From JAGLCW01 sp964422555 (GTDB lineage: Bacteria; Caldisericota; Caldisericia; UBA6126), in contig CAYRBR010000029.1 in NCBI GenBank assembly GCA_964422555.1, forward strand, positions 1 to 18,177: 18,177 nucleotides of DNA, given 5' to 3'. A program made the translations under genes and the position numbers. Below are positions 1-9,400 of this stretch, in pieces. The notes beneath the pieces are model-generated. The model saw only the letters and a program-made list of their open reading frames with translations, was not told the DNA's origin and ran no database searches. Every line of letters begins with the position of its first letter. The first letter of the stretch is position 1.

Positions 1-266
1 TCTTCTGCATGCTCCTTCACAGCTTGCACTAAATCGTGGGGATAATTCTTTTCTGTAAGAATCTCAACACCTTTGTCTGGATGAGTCTCGGGATAATTCT
101 CAAAATCAATGTCATGGAGTAATCCACAAATCCCCCATAATTCTTCATCTTCCGAAAAATATCTGGCATATTCTCTCATTGCTGCCTCAACTGCTAACGC
201 ATGCCGAAACAAATGTTCTTCCGTGTTAAATTCTTTCCAAAGTTGTAATGCTTGTTCTCGATTCAT
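1..266 (-). CDS. HD-superfamily hydrolase, 5' part only
   Basis: The reverse strand encodes an open frame of 88 complete codons that starts at 266 and runs off the left edge, so the C-terminal part is missing. The start is set by CAGGAGG at 271-277, four bases before the ATG. Visible HD-domain features are H22 in an early helix, the H51-D52 pair within GLLHDID, H62 soon after, and H86 in a later helix (VKEHAE). The GLLHD-D-x-x-x-Y-P-x-x-H pattern resembles small predicted HD hydrolases of the COG2316 type, soluble proteins of about 185 residues whose substrate is generally unknown. HD proteins bind divalent metals through these His/Asp residues and usually act as phosphohydrolases. The gene diverges from the RRM gene, with about 215 bp between their starts. 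The family assignment is from memory of the motif pattern; the exact subfamily is inferred. Confidence 0.82.
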   Translation of the reverse strand, partial: MNREQALQLWKEFNTEEHLFRHALAVEAAMREYARYFSEDEELWGICGLLHDIDFENYPETHPDKGVEILTEKNYPHDLVQAVKEHAE

Positions 267-347
267 ATTGCCTCCTGTAAAACTCTATGTAGTAGTGTAC
301 TCTAGTTAGATATAAAAGAAAAGTGGTTTTCTTTTTCAGCATTTTTC

Positions 348-375
348 TTGTATTTACAAAAAAAATGGATATAAA
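348..375 (+). promoter_or_regulatory. Candidate sigma-A promoter for the RRM gene
   Basis: TTGTAT at 348-353 and TATAAA at 370-375 are separated by 16 bp, a reasonable vegetative promoter. Transcription would begin near 382 and leave a leader of about 100 nt before the RRM start codon. This is inferred from the motif only. Confidence 0.5.
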
Positions 376-411
376 GCAAGTGTGATTATGTAATGTGCAA
401 TTAAGGCACAA

Positions 412-466
412 GTTATACAACTCGATCCAAATTGTTGTATTTGGTCAATTTAACTGGGTGTATAAC
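412..466 (+). promoter_or_regulatory. Structured leader of the RRM gene with two competing hairpins
   Basis: Two perfect 7-bp inverted repeats share an overlapping left arm. ATACAAC (415-421) pairs with GTTGTAT (434-440) around a 12-nt loop. GTTATAC (412-418) pairs with GTATAAC (460-466), closing a longer loop that ends four bases before the GAGGAGA ribosome binding site (471-477). The two pairings are mutually exclusive because they compete for 415-418. The pairings are read directly from the sequence; any regulatory role, such as autoregulation or temperature response, is inference. I see no known riboswitch consensus. Confidence 0.4.
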
Positions 467-481
467 ATAAGAGGAGACTAT

Positions 482-727
482 ATGAATATTTATGTTGGTA
501 ATTTACCTTATCAGACTACCGAAGATGAACTTCGATCGACATTTGAGAATTATGGGGAAGTAGCATCTGTCCGAATTATTCAAGATCGTAATACAGGTCG
601 CTCAAAGGGTTTTGGTTTTGTTGAAATGCCTGATCAGGAAGGTGCAAAAAAGGCTATTGAAGCGATTGATGGAATGGAATTTTCGGGACGCACTCTGAAG
701 GTAAACGAAGCACGCCCACGTTACTAA
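482..727 (+). CDS. Small single-RRM RNA-binding protein
   Basis: An 81-residue protein consisting of one RNA recognition motif. RNP2 is I3-Y-V-G-N-L8 and RNP1 is K42-G-F-G-F-V-E-M49, with Y4, F44 and F46 as the expected RNA-stacking aromatics. The body ends about ten residues after the last strand, with a short basic EARPRY tail and no glycine-rich extension. The ATG at 482 is preferred over the upstream ATG at 395 because GAGGAGA at 471-477 precedes it and the RRM fold begins at residue 2. Bacterial and cyanobacterial proteins of this size bind single-stranded RNA and are often cold- or stress-induced. It should act in the cytoplasm on mRNA. It stands first in a rightward gene group, 121 bp before the sensor kinase, and probably has its own promoter. 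The RRM call is firm; the regulatory role is inferred. Confidence 0.95.
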   Translation: MNIYVGNLPYQTTEDELRSTFENYGEVASVRIIQDRNTGRSKGFGFVEMPDQEGAKKAIEAIDGMEFSGRTLKVNEARPRY

Positions 728-848
728 ATCTTTCTACCTTCTACAATTCAAAAACGTAAAAAATAAAATGTCCTGTTCTTCCACTATGCATTTATAAATT
801 GTATACTAGAATAAAATTATCCAGGAGAAATGGAGAAGAGTATTATTA

Positions 849-2771
849 ATGGATCAAGCAAAGAGGAATAAAAACCAGATTCTTTTTATCGTAATTGTTA
901 TTAGCATCATAATTGGTTTCTGGTTTCTCTATGCCATATATGACTACTTAACGCTTCACGAGCAACTACGTTTTCTATTTTTCCGGGAACCTCTTCACTT
1001 CACAGACTCTCTCATTACCCACATTTCCAGTTTTTCTTTGGTAACTCGAATTCTCGTTATTGGCATATGTGTCACATCCGCATTTCTAATACGTAACGCC
1101 TTTAATAGATTACAGGACAAGAATCAGGAATTAGAAGAAAGTAACAAAAAAATTCAACAAAGCGAAAGTCGCTATAAAATGCTATTCAATACCAATAATG
1201 ACCCCATTATCATGTTGAAAGACTGGAATATTACAGATTGCAACCGGAAAGCACTTTCGCTATTTGATTTTCGACTGAAACAAGATTTAATCTCTCTTCC
1301 CTTCCTTGATTTGTTCCCAGCTACTCAAGAAAACAACCAATCAACCAGAATTGCCATCCAGGAAATTCAAAGAAAGATTCACGATCAGGATTTTGATATC
1401 AGGCCTTTTTCGTTCCTTGTTAAAACAAGTAAAGGGATGCATATTCCCTGTGCCATTACAATTAGCCCCCTTCTTATTAATGAAGAAACATATTGTCAGG
1501 TACTCATTCGAGACACCTCTTTACAAAAACTATACGAACGGGAACTCATTAATGCCCGAGATAAGGCAAACTATGCAAACCATACAAAAAGCGTCTTTAT
1601 ATCTACCTTAACACATGAATTGGTTAACCCACTCAATTCTATTATTGGGTACAGTTCATTGCTTCAAAAAGAAACCGATCCGAAAGCAATCAAACTGTAT
1701 AACCAGTCTGTTCTTCGTGCCAGCAAGAAAATAAACTCTCTTTCAAGAGATATCCTAGATCTATCAAAAATGGAGTCAAAAAAACTGGAATTCCGTAAAG
1801 AACCCTGTCAGCTTTTTAGGTTAAAAGATTCCCTGTACAACACTTTTTACTCGAAGCTTAAGAATGATGGAATTACTTTGAAACTTGTTACTCCCGAAAC
1901 AGACTATTGCCTGGTTGTGGATGTCGAGAAAGTAGAACGAATTATCTATAGTTTACTTAATAACACTAGAAAATATACGAAGTCTGGAGACACAATTCAG
2001 GTTTCTATCACAATTGCCGATATTAACGTTCCTTCGTCTGAACCAACCTCTATTGCCGAAGAATGCACGGGTCATTTAAAAATTGTTGTACAAGATAACG
2101 GTAGCGAGATTAAAAAGGAATACAAAGATCTTATTCTTCACGACAACAATGAATCTTTTAAAATTCCTACTGACACCACACTTAAGACAACTGATTTATT
2201 GCTGTTACTAGCAAAACAACTCACTTTAGCCCTGAACGGCTCTCTAGAGATCACAACTAATCCAGATGCAGGAAACAAGATTACTGTTACTATTCCCGAT
2301 ACTCCCATCTTGTTGTATCAGAACCCTCCATCCAGTACTTTGAAATCATCTCCTCCTTCCACAACTAAGAATTCTTCCAGTGATCACTTAAAATCCCCTA
2401 AGAAAACACTTCACATACTTTCGGTGGATGAAAACCAGAATAACCTTGATGTTTTACAAGCAATGCTGCACTCCATATCCAATATTAAGGTACACAGTGT
2501 TCATCATGACACCTTAGCCCTAGAAGCGTGTCGCGAACAGGTATATAACATCATTTTTATCGACTTACGTTTTGACCTGGAAGCGGGTGTTGCCCTGGCA
2601 AAGTCAATTCGGAAACTGAAGAACTTCGAGACCGCACCCATTATTGCCGTTACCGACATACACGAAGCAGAGGATGCATTAAATATTTCTCTCTTCAATG
2701 GTATCCTTCTGAAACCAGTTTCAATTGAGGCATTGTATACTATTTTGGTTCGTTTTGTTCCATTTGAGTAA
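849..2771 (+). CDS. Membrane hybrid histidine kinase with degenerate ATPase domain and C-terminal receiver
   Basis: A 640-residue protein. Membrane segments lie at about 11-34 and 64-84, flanking a short external loop. A coiled coil (about 85-108) leads into a PAS-like region (about 108-228). The HisKA helix carries H256 in THELVNPLN, where the usual Arg after HEL is Val. The ATPase domain keeps an N-box-like LLNNTRKYT (N372, K375), but the G1 box reads D416-N-G-S-E-I with the second Gly missing, and the glycine-rich G2 lid is replaced by leucines around 448-456. A Ser/Pro/Thr-rich linker (491-517) leads to a receiver (about 519-637) with D527/E528, phosphoacceptor D572, T602 and K622 all in place. 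GGAG sits at 832-835, 13 bases before the ATG, which is rather far. The downstream peptidase gene follows by 19 bp, suggesting an operon. Kinase activity is doubtful; the receiver looks functional. Confidence 0.9.
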   Translation: MDQAKRNKNQILFIVIVISIIIGFWFLYAIYDYLTLHEQLRFLFFREPLHFTDSLITHISSFSLVTRILVIGICVTSAFLIRNAFNRLQDKNQELEESNKKIQQSESRYKMLFNTNNDPIIMLKDWNITDCNRKALSLFDFRLKQDLISLPFLDLFPATQENNQSTRIAIQEIQRKIHDQDFDIRPFSFLVKTSKGMHIPCAITISPLLINEETYCQVLIRDTSLQKLYERELINARDKANYANHTKSVFISTLTHELVNPLNSIIGYSSLLQKETDPKAIKLYNQSVLRASKKINSLSRDILDLSKMESKKLEFRKEPCQLFRLKDSLYNTFYSKLKNDGITLKLVTPETDYCLVVDVEKVERIIYSLLNNTRKYTKSGDTIQVSITIADINVPSSEPTSIAEECTGHLKIVVQDNGSEIKKEYKDLILHDNNESFKIPTDTTLKTTDLLLLLAKQLTLALNGSLEITTNPDAGNKITVTIPDTPILLYQNPPSSTLKSSPPSTTKNSSSDHLKSPKKTLHILSVDENQNNLDVLQAMLHSISNIKVHSVHHDTLALEACREQVYNIIFIDLRFDLEAGVALAKSIRKLKNFETAPIIAVTDIHEAEDALNISLFNGILLKPVSIEALYTILVRFVPFE

Positions 2772-2790
2772 TATTTCACATTAGCTATGA

Positions 2791-3516
2791 ATGATTAAAA
2801 AGAACTCTCAGAAGGATTTTTCTTCCAGCTACTCTTTTAATAATTCTACTTTTCCAGTAACAATCGTATTTTGCAGAAGAAAAACCTGCACAATACAGTT
2901 AAATGAATATGGTCAGATCCATGTTCGAGTTCCACACCGGTACTCCAAAAGAAAAGCTCTTCATTTTTTACATTCCCACGAATCCTGGATACAAAAACAT
3001 ATTATGTGCGAATCCCCATTCCTTTCTCCATACCAATATAAAGAGGGGGAAATTTTCCAGATTCTTGGAGAAGATTATTCTTTACGAATAATCACCAGTT
3101 CTTCCAGCAGTGTACACATACAAAACAACAATCTAGTTGTGTGTACTCCCGTGCCCACAAAAGAACAGATAAAAAAACAGCTACAACGCTGGTATCGTAA
3201 ACAGAGTATTATGCACCTTACTCAGAGTATCCAAACAGTTGAACCGCAAATCACTTCTATTACAAAACGGTTCCCAAAGGAATATCGTTTCCGTCTCATG
3301 AAAAGAAGGTGGGGAAGTTGCAACAACCAGCAAGTAATTACACTAAATACAGATTTGTTCAAAGCACCTGTCCCGGCAATAGAATATGTTATCATTCATG
3401 AGCTCTGCCACTTAGTGTACTTACATCATGGAGTAGAGTTTAAAGAACTCCTTACTGACTGTTGCCCGGATTGGATTCACAGAAAAGAATTACTGAAAAG
3501 AATTTGTAGTTGGTAA
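2791..3516 (+). CDS. YgjP-like zinc metallopeptidase
   Basis: A 241-residue soluble protein of the YgjP/M48-related (DUF45) metallopeptidase family. The zinc site is H203-E-L-C-H207, with the third ligand probably H213 in HHGVEF. The family signature K171-R-R-W-G-S-C177 and the following T-L-N-x-D-L segment are present. No signal peptide or membrane segment is visible, so it is expected to be cytoplasmic. Such proteins are commonly annotated as predicted metal-dependent hydrolases, and substrates are mostly unknown. An in-frame TGA directly precedes the ATG at 2791, so the frame cannot extend upstream, and there is no good ribosome binding site. Translation is probably coupled to the kinase gene, whose stop lies 19 bp before. 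The length fits the family (about 230-250 aa). Family assignment is confident; a role in the same pathway as the kinase is only positional inference. Confidence 0.9.
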   Translation: MIKKNSQKDFSSSYSFNNSTFPVTIVFCRRKTCTIQLNEYGQIHVRVPHRYSKRKALHFLHSHESWIQKHIMCESPFLSPYQYKEGEIFQILGEDYSLRIITSSSSSVHIQNNNLVVCTPVPTKEQIKKQLQRWYRKQSIMHLTQSIQTVEPQITSITKRFPKEYRFRLMKRRWGSCNNQQVITLNTDLFKAPVPAIEYVIIHELCHLVYLHHGVEFKELLTDCCPDWIHRKELLKRICSW

Positions 3517-3521
3517 AGCTT

Positions 3522-3530
3522 TGTTATAAT
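3522..3530 (+). promoter_or_regulatory. Extended -10 promoter of the 939-aa secreted protein gene
   Basis: TGTTATAAT is a perfect TGn-TATAAT extended -10 element, with a weak TTTGTA at 3503-3508 as a possible -35 (16-bp spacing). Transcription would start near 3537, giving a short leader to the AGGAGG at 3555-3560. It lies only a few bases after the peptidase stop codon, so the secreted-protein gene probably has its own transcript. Confidence 0.65.
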
Positions 3531-3565
3531 TTAATCACTGTTTCAAATTATTTTAGGAGGTAAAA

Positions 3566-6385
3566 ATGTCAGTTTTTAAAAAACTCATCACCTACGTTGT
3601 GGCATTTGTTCTCATTGCCGCACTAGTCATCATTCCTACTAGTTCCAATGCAACCTTGAAGTCGTCTATTATTGGGTATGGACCCATAGAAAGCAATGTT
3701 CTATTCCCCTCTGCAAGCTGTTATCAAAATGGTCTTGTGTATACTTTGGACACTTATGGTATCTGTATCGCACAAAAAGATGATCGGTCCATTGTCAAAC
3801 GATTTCCCGTTCAGAACCCTGTAAACATGCTGGGAGAAATTGATTTCTTAGAGTATCTTACTTCATTCAACGAAGAAGGATCTTTAGAGGGTATTCTTGC
3901 CCCTTTGTTAGCTTTATCTGGAACTATGCTAGACGGAATTGTGCCCTCTATTGGAATTACCTCCAAAGAAGAATGTGTTATTGCGCAGCAGAATTCCGAG
4001 TTGGGTGTATACGATACTAAAACAGGATCTTTACTTACTACTATTAAAATTGACCCAGTTATACCAGAAGTTGAAAACACCTGTAGTATATCTCAGTTTG
4101 CTGTAAAAAATGATATTATCTATACCTTTAGTGTAGTAGAAGAAGAACTAGAAGAAAGCGATGAAGAAGAATTCGAGCCAGAAGAAGCTCCGATTTTTAG
4201 AGTTCTGTTAACAACTATGAAAACAACCGGTGAAGTGATAGAAGAAACAGATGTTACTCCTTTGTTTGGTTTTCTTTCCGACCTTACCTATTTAAATCCA
4301 AGGAGTACTATTAGTGGTTTCAGCATTAGTCCTGATGGTACACTGTTCAGTGCTATTCATCAAACAATGGATGGACAATTTATCATTGTTTTTAACCAAG
4401 AGTCCATTTTAATAAAAGAATCTATCCCTGAAGGCATCATGGTTTCCACGGTTGATTTTTATTCCAACGAAATGTTGTACCTGGGGGTAACTGTGCAGGG
4501 ATTTTTAGATTTTGAACCTTGTCAGATCAACTGTATGAAAATCAAAAACGAAAACGATTCCTATTCTTTAATGAAAGAAAAAGAAATCAAATTCGACGAT
4601 ACTGGTTTATCGATGAATCGCATTCTTTGCAACGATGCTGTTAGCTGTTTTGTCTGTTCGGGTGAATTCAAAGATTTGTTTAACTACAAAACGTTTATCG
4701 TTGAAAATGATAAAGGAGCAGAGTTTTTAAGTACTCCAAATGGAAAAGGACAGATTCGTGGGTCAGCTGCGTTTGCAGTTGATTCCAATCAAAATCTATA
4801 TGAAACCGGCTTAGGTAATGGATATATCAATGTCTTTGACAACACAGGGGAGTACAAAAAGCAAATTCCGTTCAACTTCTCAGAAGTGAGTAGTTTAATG
4901 GGGATGATTGATTTATTCCCTTTTATCACCGATATGGAAATAGAAGGTGAATACTTGTACATTTCAAATTCTCTACTAATGATACTTCCCTCTGTTTCTC
5001 GATACTCATTAGAAACGGAAGAATGGGAAAAAGTTTTTGAGGGAGATATGCTCGAAGATGGACTAACCCCCATTATAAGTTTGGAAATTTATGATGAAGA
5101 AGTGTATTCCCTTCATCTTGGTACTCAAAAAGATAAAAGCTGCATTATAAATCATATCGATTTATTTGGAGAATTAGAACAACTTAACTTTACCTTTGAA
5201 AGCAGTGATTACGACCCCTCTTTAACTCCTCTCTGGATTGATTTTCAATACGATACCGAGGAAGAATTATTCTATATACTTGATGGGCTGAATAACACCA
5301 TGCTTGTGTTTGATTCTGATGAAGACTTACAGTATGTAGTTCCGCTTCGTATCCCCCCTGCAGAATCACCATCAGAAGAATCCAGCGAAGACTTAGAACC
5401 AGTTTCGTTGTTCTCTTCCTTTGAGCTTTGTGAAGATACAATCATTGTTACCGATGTAATCGCCAATAAACTGTATACATTTTCATTGGATGGATCGTAT
5501 ATTTCCAGTTATGGTAAAATGGGAAGCCCTCCTATGGTAAAAACGCAAGAAGACTACCAGAAAAATCCCGATTCTTTTAATGGTCTCTGGAAAGTACGCA
5601 TGGCCAAAGAGCATACCATGAAGACAGACCCCATTTATATAAGTGATTTTGGAAACTGCCGTTACCATAAAGTATTTCAATTTACTCCCCCTACAATTGA
5701 ATATCCAAAGCAAGCATACACATACTCTGATTTTTCGGTTTTCTCAAACGAAACCCATGAAATTGAATACTCTATCACACCAGAAAATACAACATGCTCC
5801 TTTGTTATGAAGTCAAATGTTCCCTGGATTGAATTTCCAGCCCCTGAAGGAGTACTTCCTACAGATGCTTTATCATTTGCTATAAATGGATCAAAACTCG
5901 AATGCTGGGAAAACAATGTAGGAGATATCCTTATAGAATATCCAGATTATCCTTCCAATAATCAACAGTTTCACATTGAAGTACAGGCCATTGGAAACAC
6001 TGTTGTTTTGCAAATTGGTTCCAACATCGCCACTATTAACAACAAAGAAGTATCTTTGGATGCTGGTAGTATTCCTATTATTTCCAGTGGAAGAACGTAC
6101 GTTGCAATTCGTTTTTTAAGTGAACAGGTTTTTCAGGCACAAGTAGAATGGAACGGGGAAGAACGTTCCGTTACCTTCACCACCAACAATGCTACAGTAA
6201 AAGTTTTTATTGGGAAGAATGAGGCACTTGTAAATGGAAAAGAAGTAACATTGGATGCCCCTCCCATTATTGTGGAAGGTCGTACATTGGTTCCGCTTCG
6301 TTTTGTAAGCGAGAATTTAGGAGCATCGGTAGGTTGGGATGGTGAAACACAATCGGTTACCATTCGATACCCCGGTTCAAAATAG
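3566..6385 (+). CDS. Secreted beta-propeller-like protein with C-terminal PF07833-like domain
   Basis: A 939-residue protein. Residues 5-28 form a signal peptide with likely cleavage after S-N-A29. The bulk (about 40-705) has recurring short strands of the type seen in WD/NHL-like propellers: L-V-Y-T-L-D near the start, repeated I-x-x-F-x-x segments, and ISDFGNCRYHKVFQF near 695, which resembles an NHL blade. A very acidic run lies at about 190-207. Residues about 710-810 look like one extra beta-sandwich. Residues 812-936 form two half-units of a copper amine oxidase N-like (PF07833-type) domain, the second with EGRTLVPLRFVSE. AGGAGG at 3555-3560 lies five bases before the ATG. The protein should be exported and act at the cell surface. 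The propeller assignment is inferred from repeat texture; the signal peptide and C-terminal domain are clear. The C-terminal domain type is shared with the giant protein encoded convergently next door. Confidence 0.85.
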   Translation: MSVFKKLITYVVAFVLIAALVIIPTSSNATLKSSIIGYGPIESNVLFPSASCYQNGLVYTLDTYGICIAQKDDRSIVKRFPVQNPVNMLGEIDFLEYLTSFNEEGSLEGILAPLLALSGTMLDGIVPSIGITSKEECVIAQQNSELGVYDTKTGSLLTTIKIDPVIPEVENTCSISQFAVKNDIIYTFSVVEEELEESDEEEFEPEEAPIFRVLLTTMKTTGEVIEETDVTPLFGFLSDLTYLNPRSTISGFSISPDGTLFSAIHQTMDGQFIIVFNQESILIKESIPEGIMVSTVDFYSNEMLYLGVTVQGFLDFEPCQINCMKIKNENDSYSLMKEKEIKFDDTGLSMNRILCNDAVSCFVCSGEFKDLFNYKTFIVENDKGAEFLSTPNGKGQIRGSAAFAVDSNQNLYETGLGNGYINVFDNTGEYKKQIPFNFSEVSSLMGMIDLFPFITDMEIEGEYLYISNSLLMILPSVSRYSLETEEWEKVFEGDMLEDGLTPIISLEIYDEEVYSLHLGTQKDKSCIINHIDLFGELEQLNFTFESSDYDPSLTPLWIDFQYDTEEELFYILDGLNNTMLVFDSDEDLQYVVPLRIPPAESPSEESSEDLEPVSLFSSFELCEDTIIVTDVIANKLYTFSLDGSYISSYGKMGSPPMVKTQEDYQKNPDSFNGLWKVRMAKEHTMKTDPIYISDFGNCRYHKVFQFTPPTIEYPKQAYTYSDFSVFSNETHEIEYSITPENTTCSFVMKSNVPWIEFPAPEGVLPTDALSFAINGSKLECWENNVGDILIEYPDYPSNNQQFHIEVQAIGNTVVLQIGSNIATINNKEVSLDAGSIPIISSGRTYVAIRFLSEQVFQAQVEWNGEERSVTFTTNNATVKVFIGKNEALVNGKEVTLDAPPIIVEGRTLVPLRFVSENLGASVGWDGETQSVTIRYPGSK
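5999..6373 (+). other. PF07833-like C-terminal domain of the 939-aa protein
   Basis: Residues 812-936 hold two related half-units. The first has S-G-R-T-Y-V-A-I-R-F-L-S-E, the second E-G-R-T-L-V-P-L-R-F-V-S-E, each followed by a W-N/W-D turn and a T-V/S-V-T-F/I strand. This family is widespread as tandem copies on secreted proteins of low-GC Gram-positives. The name refers to copper amine oxidase, but no enzyme activity is implied. A role as surface stalk or anchor is the usual inference. Confidence 0.85.
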
Positions 6386-6404
6386 TTTTTTCTTTTTCCT
6401 TCAT

Positions 6405-6438
6405 AAAAAAAAGCCCCGGATTGCTCCGGGGCTTTTTT
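6405..6438. terminator. Bidirectional rho-independent terminator
   Basis: GCCCCGGA (6413-6420) and TCCGGGGC (6425-6432) form an 8-bp GC-rich stem with a TTGC loop. Eight A precede it and six T follow it, so each strand has a U-run. It serves both convergent surface-protein genes, which end at 6385 and 6477. Confidence 0.95.
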
Positions 6439-6476
6439 CATTCAAAGAGTATCTTCGAATAGAAGTATTGCTACTT

Positions 6477-9400
6477 CTATGGTAGGTAATCTTTAATGAT
6501 AGTAACGGTTCGAGTTGCTGCATCCCAAAGGACTTCACAATCGAAAGCTTCGGAAATGAATCGAACGGGTACTAATGTTCTTCCTTCAATTACTGTTGGA
6601 GGAGCATCGAGTACAACTTCTACGCCATTTACCATGGCATTAGGATCATTTACTGTCATATTGATAGTAGTTTCACCTAAAGTAATAGTAATACCTTTGG
6701 TTACTGGATCGTAATCAACTACTGCGCCTAAACCTTCAGCAATGGCACGAATAGGAACCATAGTTCTACCAGCTAAAATCATAGCAGGTACTTCTAAATC
6801 TTCCTGTGCTTCAGCATTTTTGGTCCATTCTTTGCTGTCAACAGTAATCATGATGGTGGTTCGTTCCCATACACTTACTTGTTCAGTTACGGTGTTGCTA
6901 TTGCCAGCTTCATCCACTGCTACAATTGTAAGAGTGTTTTTGCCAGGTTTGATAGCAATACGAACTTTCCAAATATCATGTACAACTTCGGCTTTTTGAC
7001 CGTTTACAGTTACTTGTGAATGAGGATCCACACGACCGCTGAAACAATAGGGGTCGATATCTTCGCTGTAGATAATCTTACCAGGATCATCAAAGAAGAT
7101 TTGTGGAGGAGTTGTATCCAAAGTAACGGTTAAGAGTTTACGAACTTTCAAACCAGCAGCATTGGTGGCTTCACCAACGATGGTGTTGAGTCCTTCTTTA
7201 AGGGTTACAGAACCGGTGAAGGTACCATCTTGGTTAACTTTGGCAGGAGTACCGTTTAAGGTTACTTTGTTGCCTGGGTTTGTGCTACCAGTTACTTGTT
7301 GGTTGGGTTTGTTCGTTAATGGGGCTACTGGATCAAGCTCTAACCATGGAGCAGAGGTATCAGGAATAACTGGAAGTTCAGCTGTTCCAATAATACGACC
7401 TTCTTTAGTAGCTGTAAAGACAACAAGACCTTTGTCATTTGGTGTAATGTCAAATACGGCCATACCATCTTTGTCAGTTTTCTTAGAAGCATTTACGCCA
7501 GGGCCTTTAGCTGTTACGTTAGCACCTTCAACTGGAGCTTGTGTTCCAATTTCAGTTACTTTTACGTTTACACCTGTGGTTTTGTCAGGATGTAATTCGC
7601 CTTCAGGAATGACTTGTACTTGTAATCCCACAACAGAGTCGAAGTCGATGATGTTGCGGACAGTATAGGTAGAAGTATTCTTCAGATCATAAGGAGCTGT
7701 TAAGTAATACTTATTCTTGTTGAAATAACCCATACCAGCAATATCTTCACCAAGTCCGGTAGGAGTGAAGTGAAGAGTAGTTACCATAACTTTTGGATCG
7801 GTTGCTGATTTTTTGGTATGACCATAAATAGCAGTTTGATGTTGGTTACCGATCATATAGACACGGCCATCTTCATGCATTTCACGATCACGTGGGTCTG
7901 CAGGACGTACTTCTACGGTTAAGTGATTTTCAATTGCGTAAACTAGGTCGTAGTTGGCAGGATTTACGAGATCTTTGCCTAATTCTTCGCCAGTTTCAGC
8001 TTTGAGTACACGTAAGGTAGGTGCGCCAATTTGGACTTCTTTGTTAGGAAGTGCTTCCCAATCGAGTAAGAAGGAACCGTCATTGGTATTGTAGTCGCTT
8101 GAATCTTGTGCTCTGTGGAAACGTTTTTCTACAGTGGCAGGATCCTGTTTGTTTGGAGGTGGGTATCCAGCAACATCAGCTTCGTCAGGATTGTTACAGT
8201 ATACGTTATCACCAATCAAACCACCGATCCAGCAAAGATCTTCAGCAAATACATAGAAGGTAGTTTGTGCATTTACGTCAAGTCCGAGAGAATCATGATA
8301 ATCTAATCGGGCATTGTCGTCAATGTCAGCAAATAAATATCCGCCCTTGTGAGCACTATTATAAATAGCACCAAGACCCCATCCGGTTAATGGAGGAGTT
8401 AAGTTTGGATTAGGATTGACATCCCAGCCACCCTTAATGGATTCTTCATCATACATTACTAAGCAGGTATTGTAATAAACTTTACCTAAAGTAATCTGTA
8501 AAGAACCATTTTGTGAATGGTTGAATGCGCCTAAGCTGAAGAGTTCAGCATTACGCCAATCGACTTTACCGTTATCGTTGAAGTCGAATCCTACGTTCAA
8601 TGTATACGGATACAGATCCTGTAAGAAATGTTCTGCAAATAGATAACGATCTTTTTCGGTGAAATCGAAGGAAGCAGGTCTTGTAGAATAAGGAGTGAAT
8701 CGAGCAGTATTCTTGATTCCGCCACCACAAGTACTTACACCCTTGCTGACACCCTTCAAGAGGAGTCCCTGAGCATTCTTGGCTGTAACAGTAATACGAT
8801 AGATTCTGTTATCGGCAGCTGTTAATACGAAATCTGGTTCACCAGGTACCTGATATTCGGTTCCGGATGGATCTTCGGTATTAACAATAGCATACTCAGC
8901 AGTTGGTAATACTACGTTTACTTTAGCTTTTGCAGCATGCTTACGATCTGGGGTGTAGATGTAAACATCAAATTCACCTTCGTCGTTAGCACAGAAACCA
9001 CGGAAAGCATATTTTCCGTCTTTGGCTAAACTGAAGTCGATCTTAATTGGCTGGAACGGATTTGCAGGAGTACTGTAAAGTTCACGGTTGGAAACTTTAG
9101 TATTGTCATCGTTATGTAAATCAGTTCGTACCCAATAATACTCTGGTAATGGATCAGGATGGATGTCTTTGAAGAGATGGTTCCAAATGTCATCATCTTC
9201 GACATAAGTTTTTCCGTCACTGTCTGGTACACCGCGAGTTAAGTCAACTGGTTCTCCTTCTTCGTTAGTAATAGCGAAGGATAAAGGAGATACTGGGTCA
9301 ACTAATTCAGGAGTGACACCGGCAGTTAATGGGTTTGGCTGTACGGATACAGATAAATCCATAATTGGAGCAACTTCGATAAAGGATTGTCCAGAGAGAT

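Noticed and set aside
382..481. Known riboswitch or T-box in the RRM leader
   Set aside because: The leader is too short and lacks any consensus I recognise; only two simple competing stems are visible.
728..848. Terminator or clear promoter between the RRM and kinase genes
   Set aside because: No stem with a U-run is present. TATACT at 802-807 has no matching -35, so I cannot say whether the kinase has its own promoter.
849..2771. Treating the hybrid kinase as a pseudogene
   Set aside because: The reading frame is continuous and the His, receiver Asp and Lys residues are kept; only the ATP-lid motifs are degenerate.
7162..7668. Plus-strand 168-residue frame antisense to the giant gene
   Set aside because: It mirrors the Val/Thr-rich Ig-like domains on the opposite strand, has no ribosome binding site and no recognisable motifs. 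Other antisense frames in 6477-15584 were rejected for the same reason.
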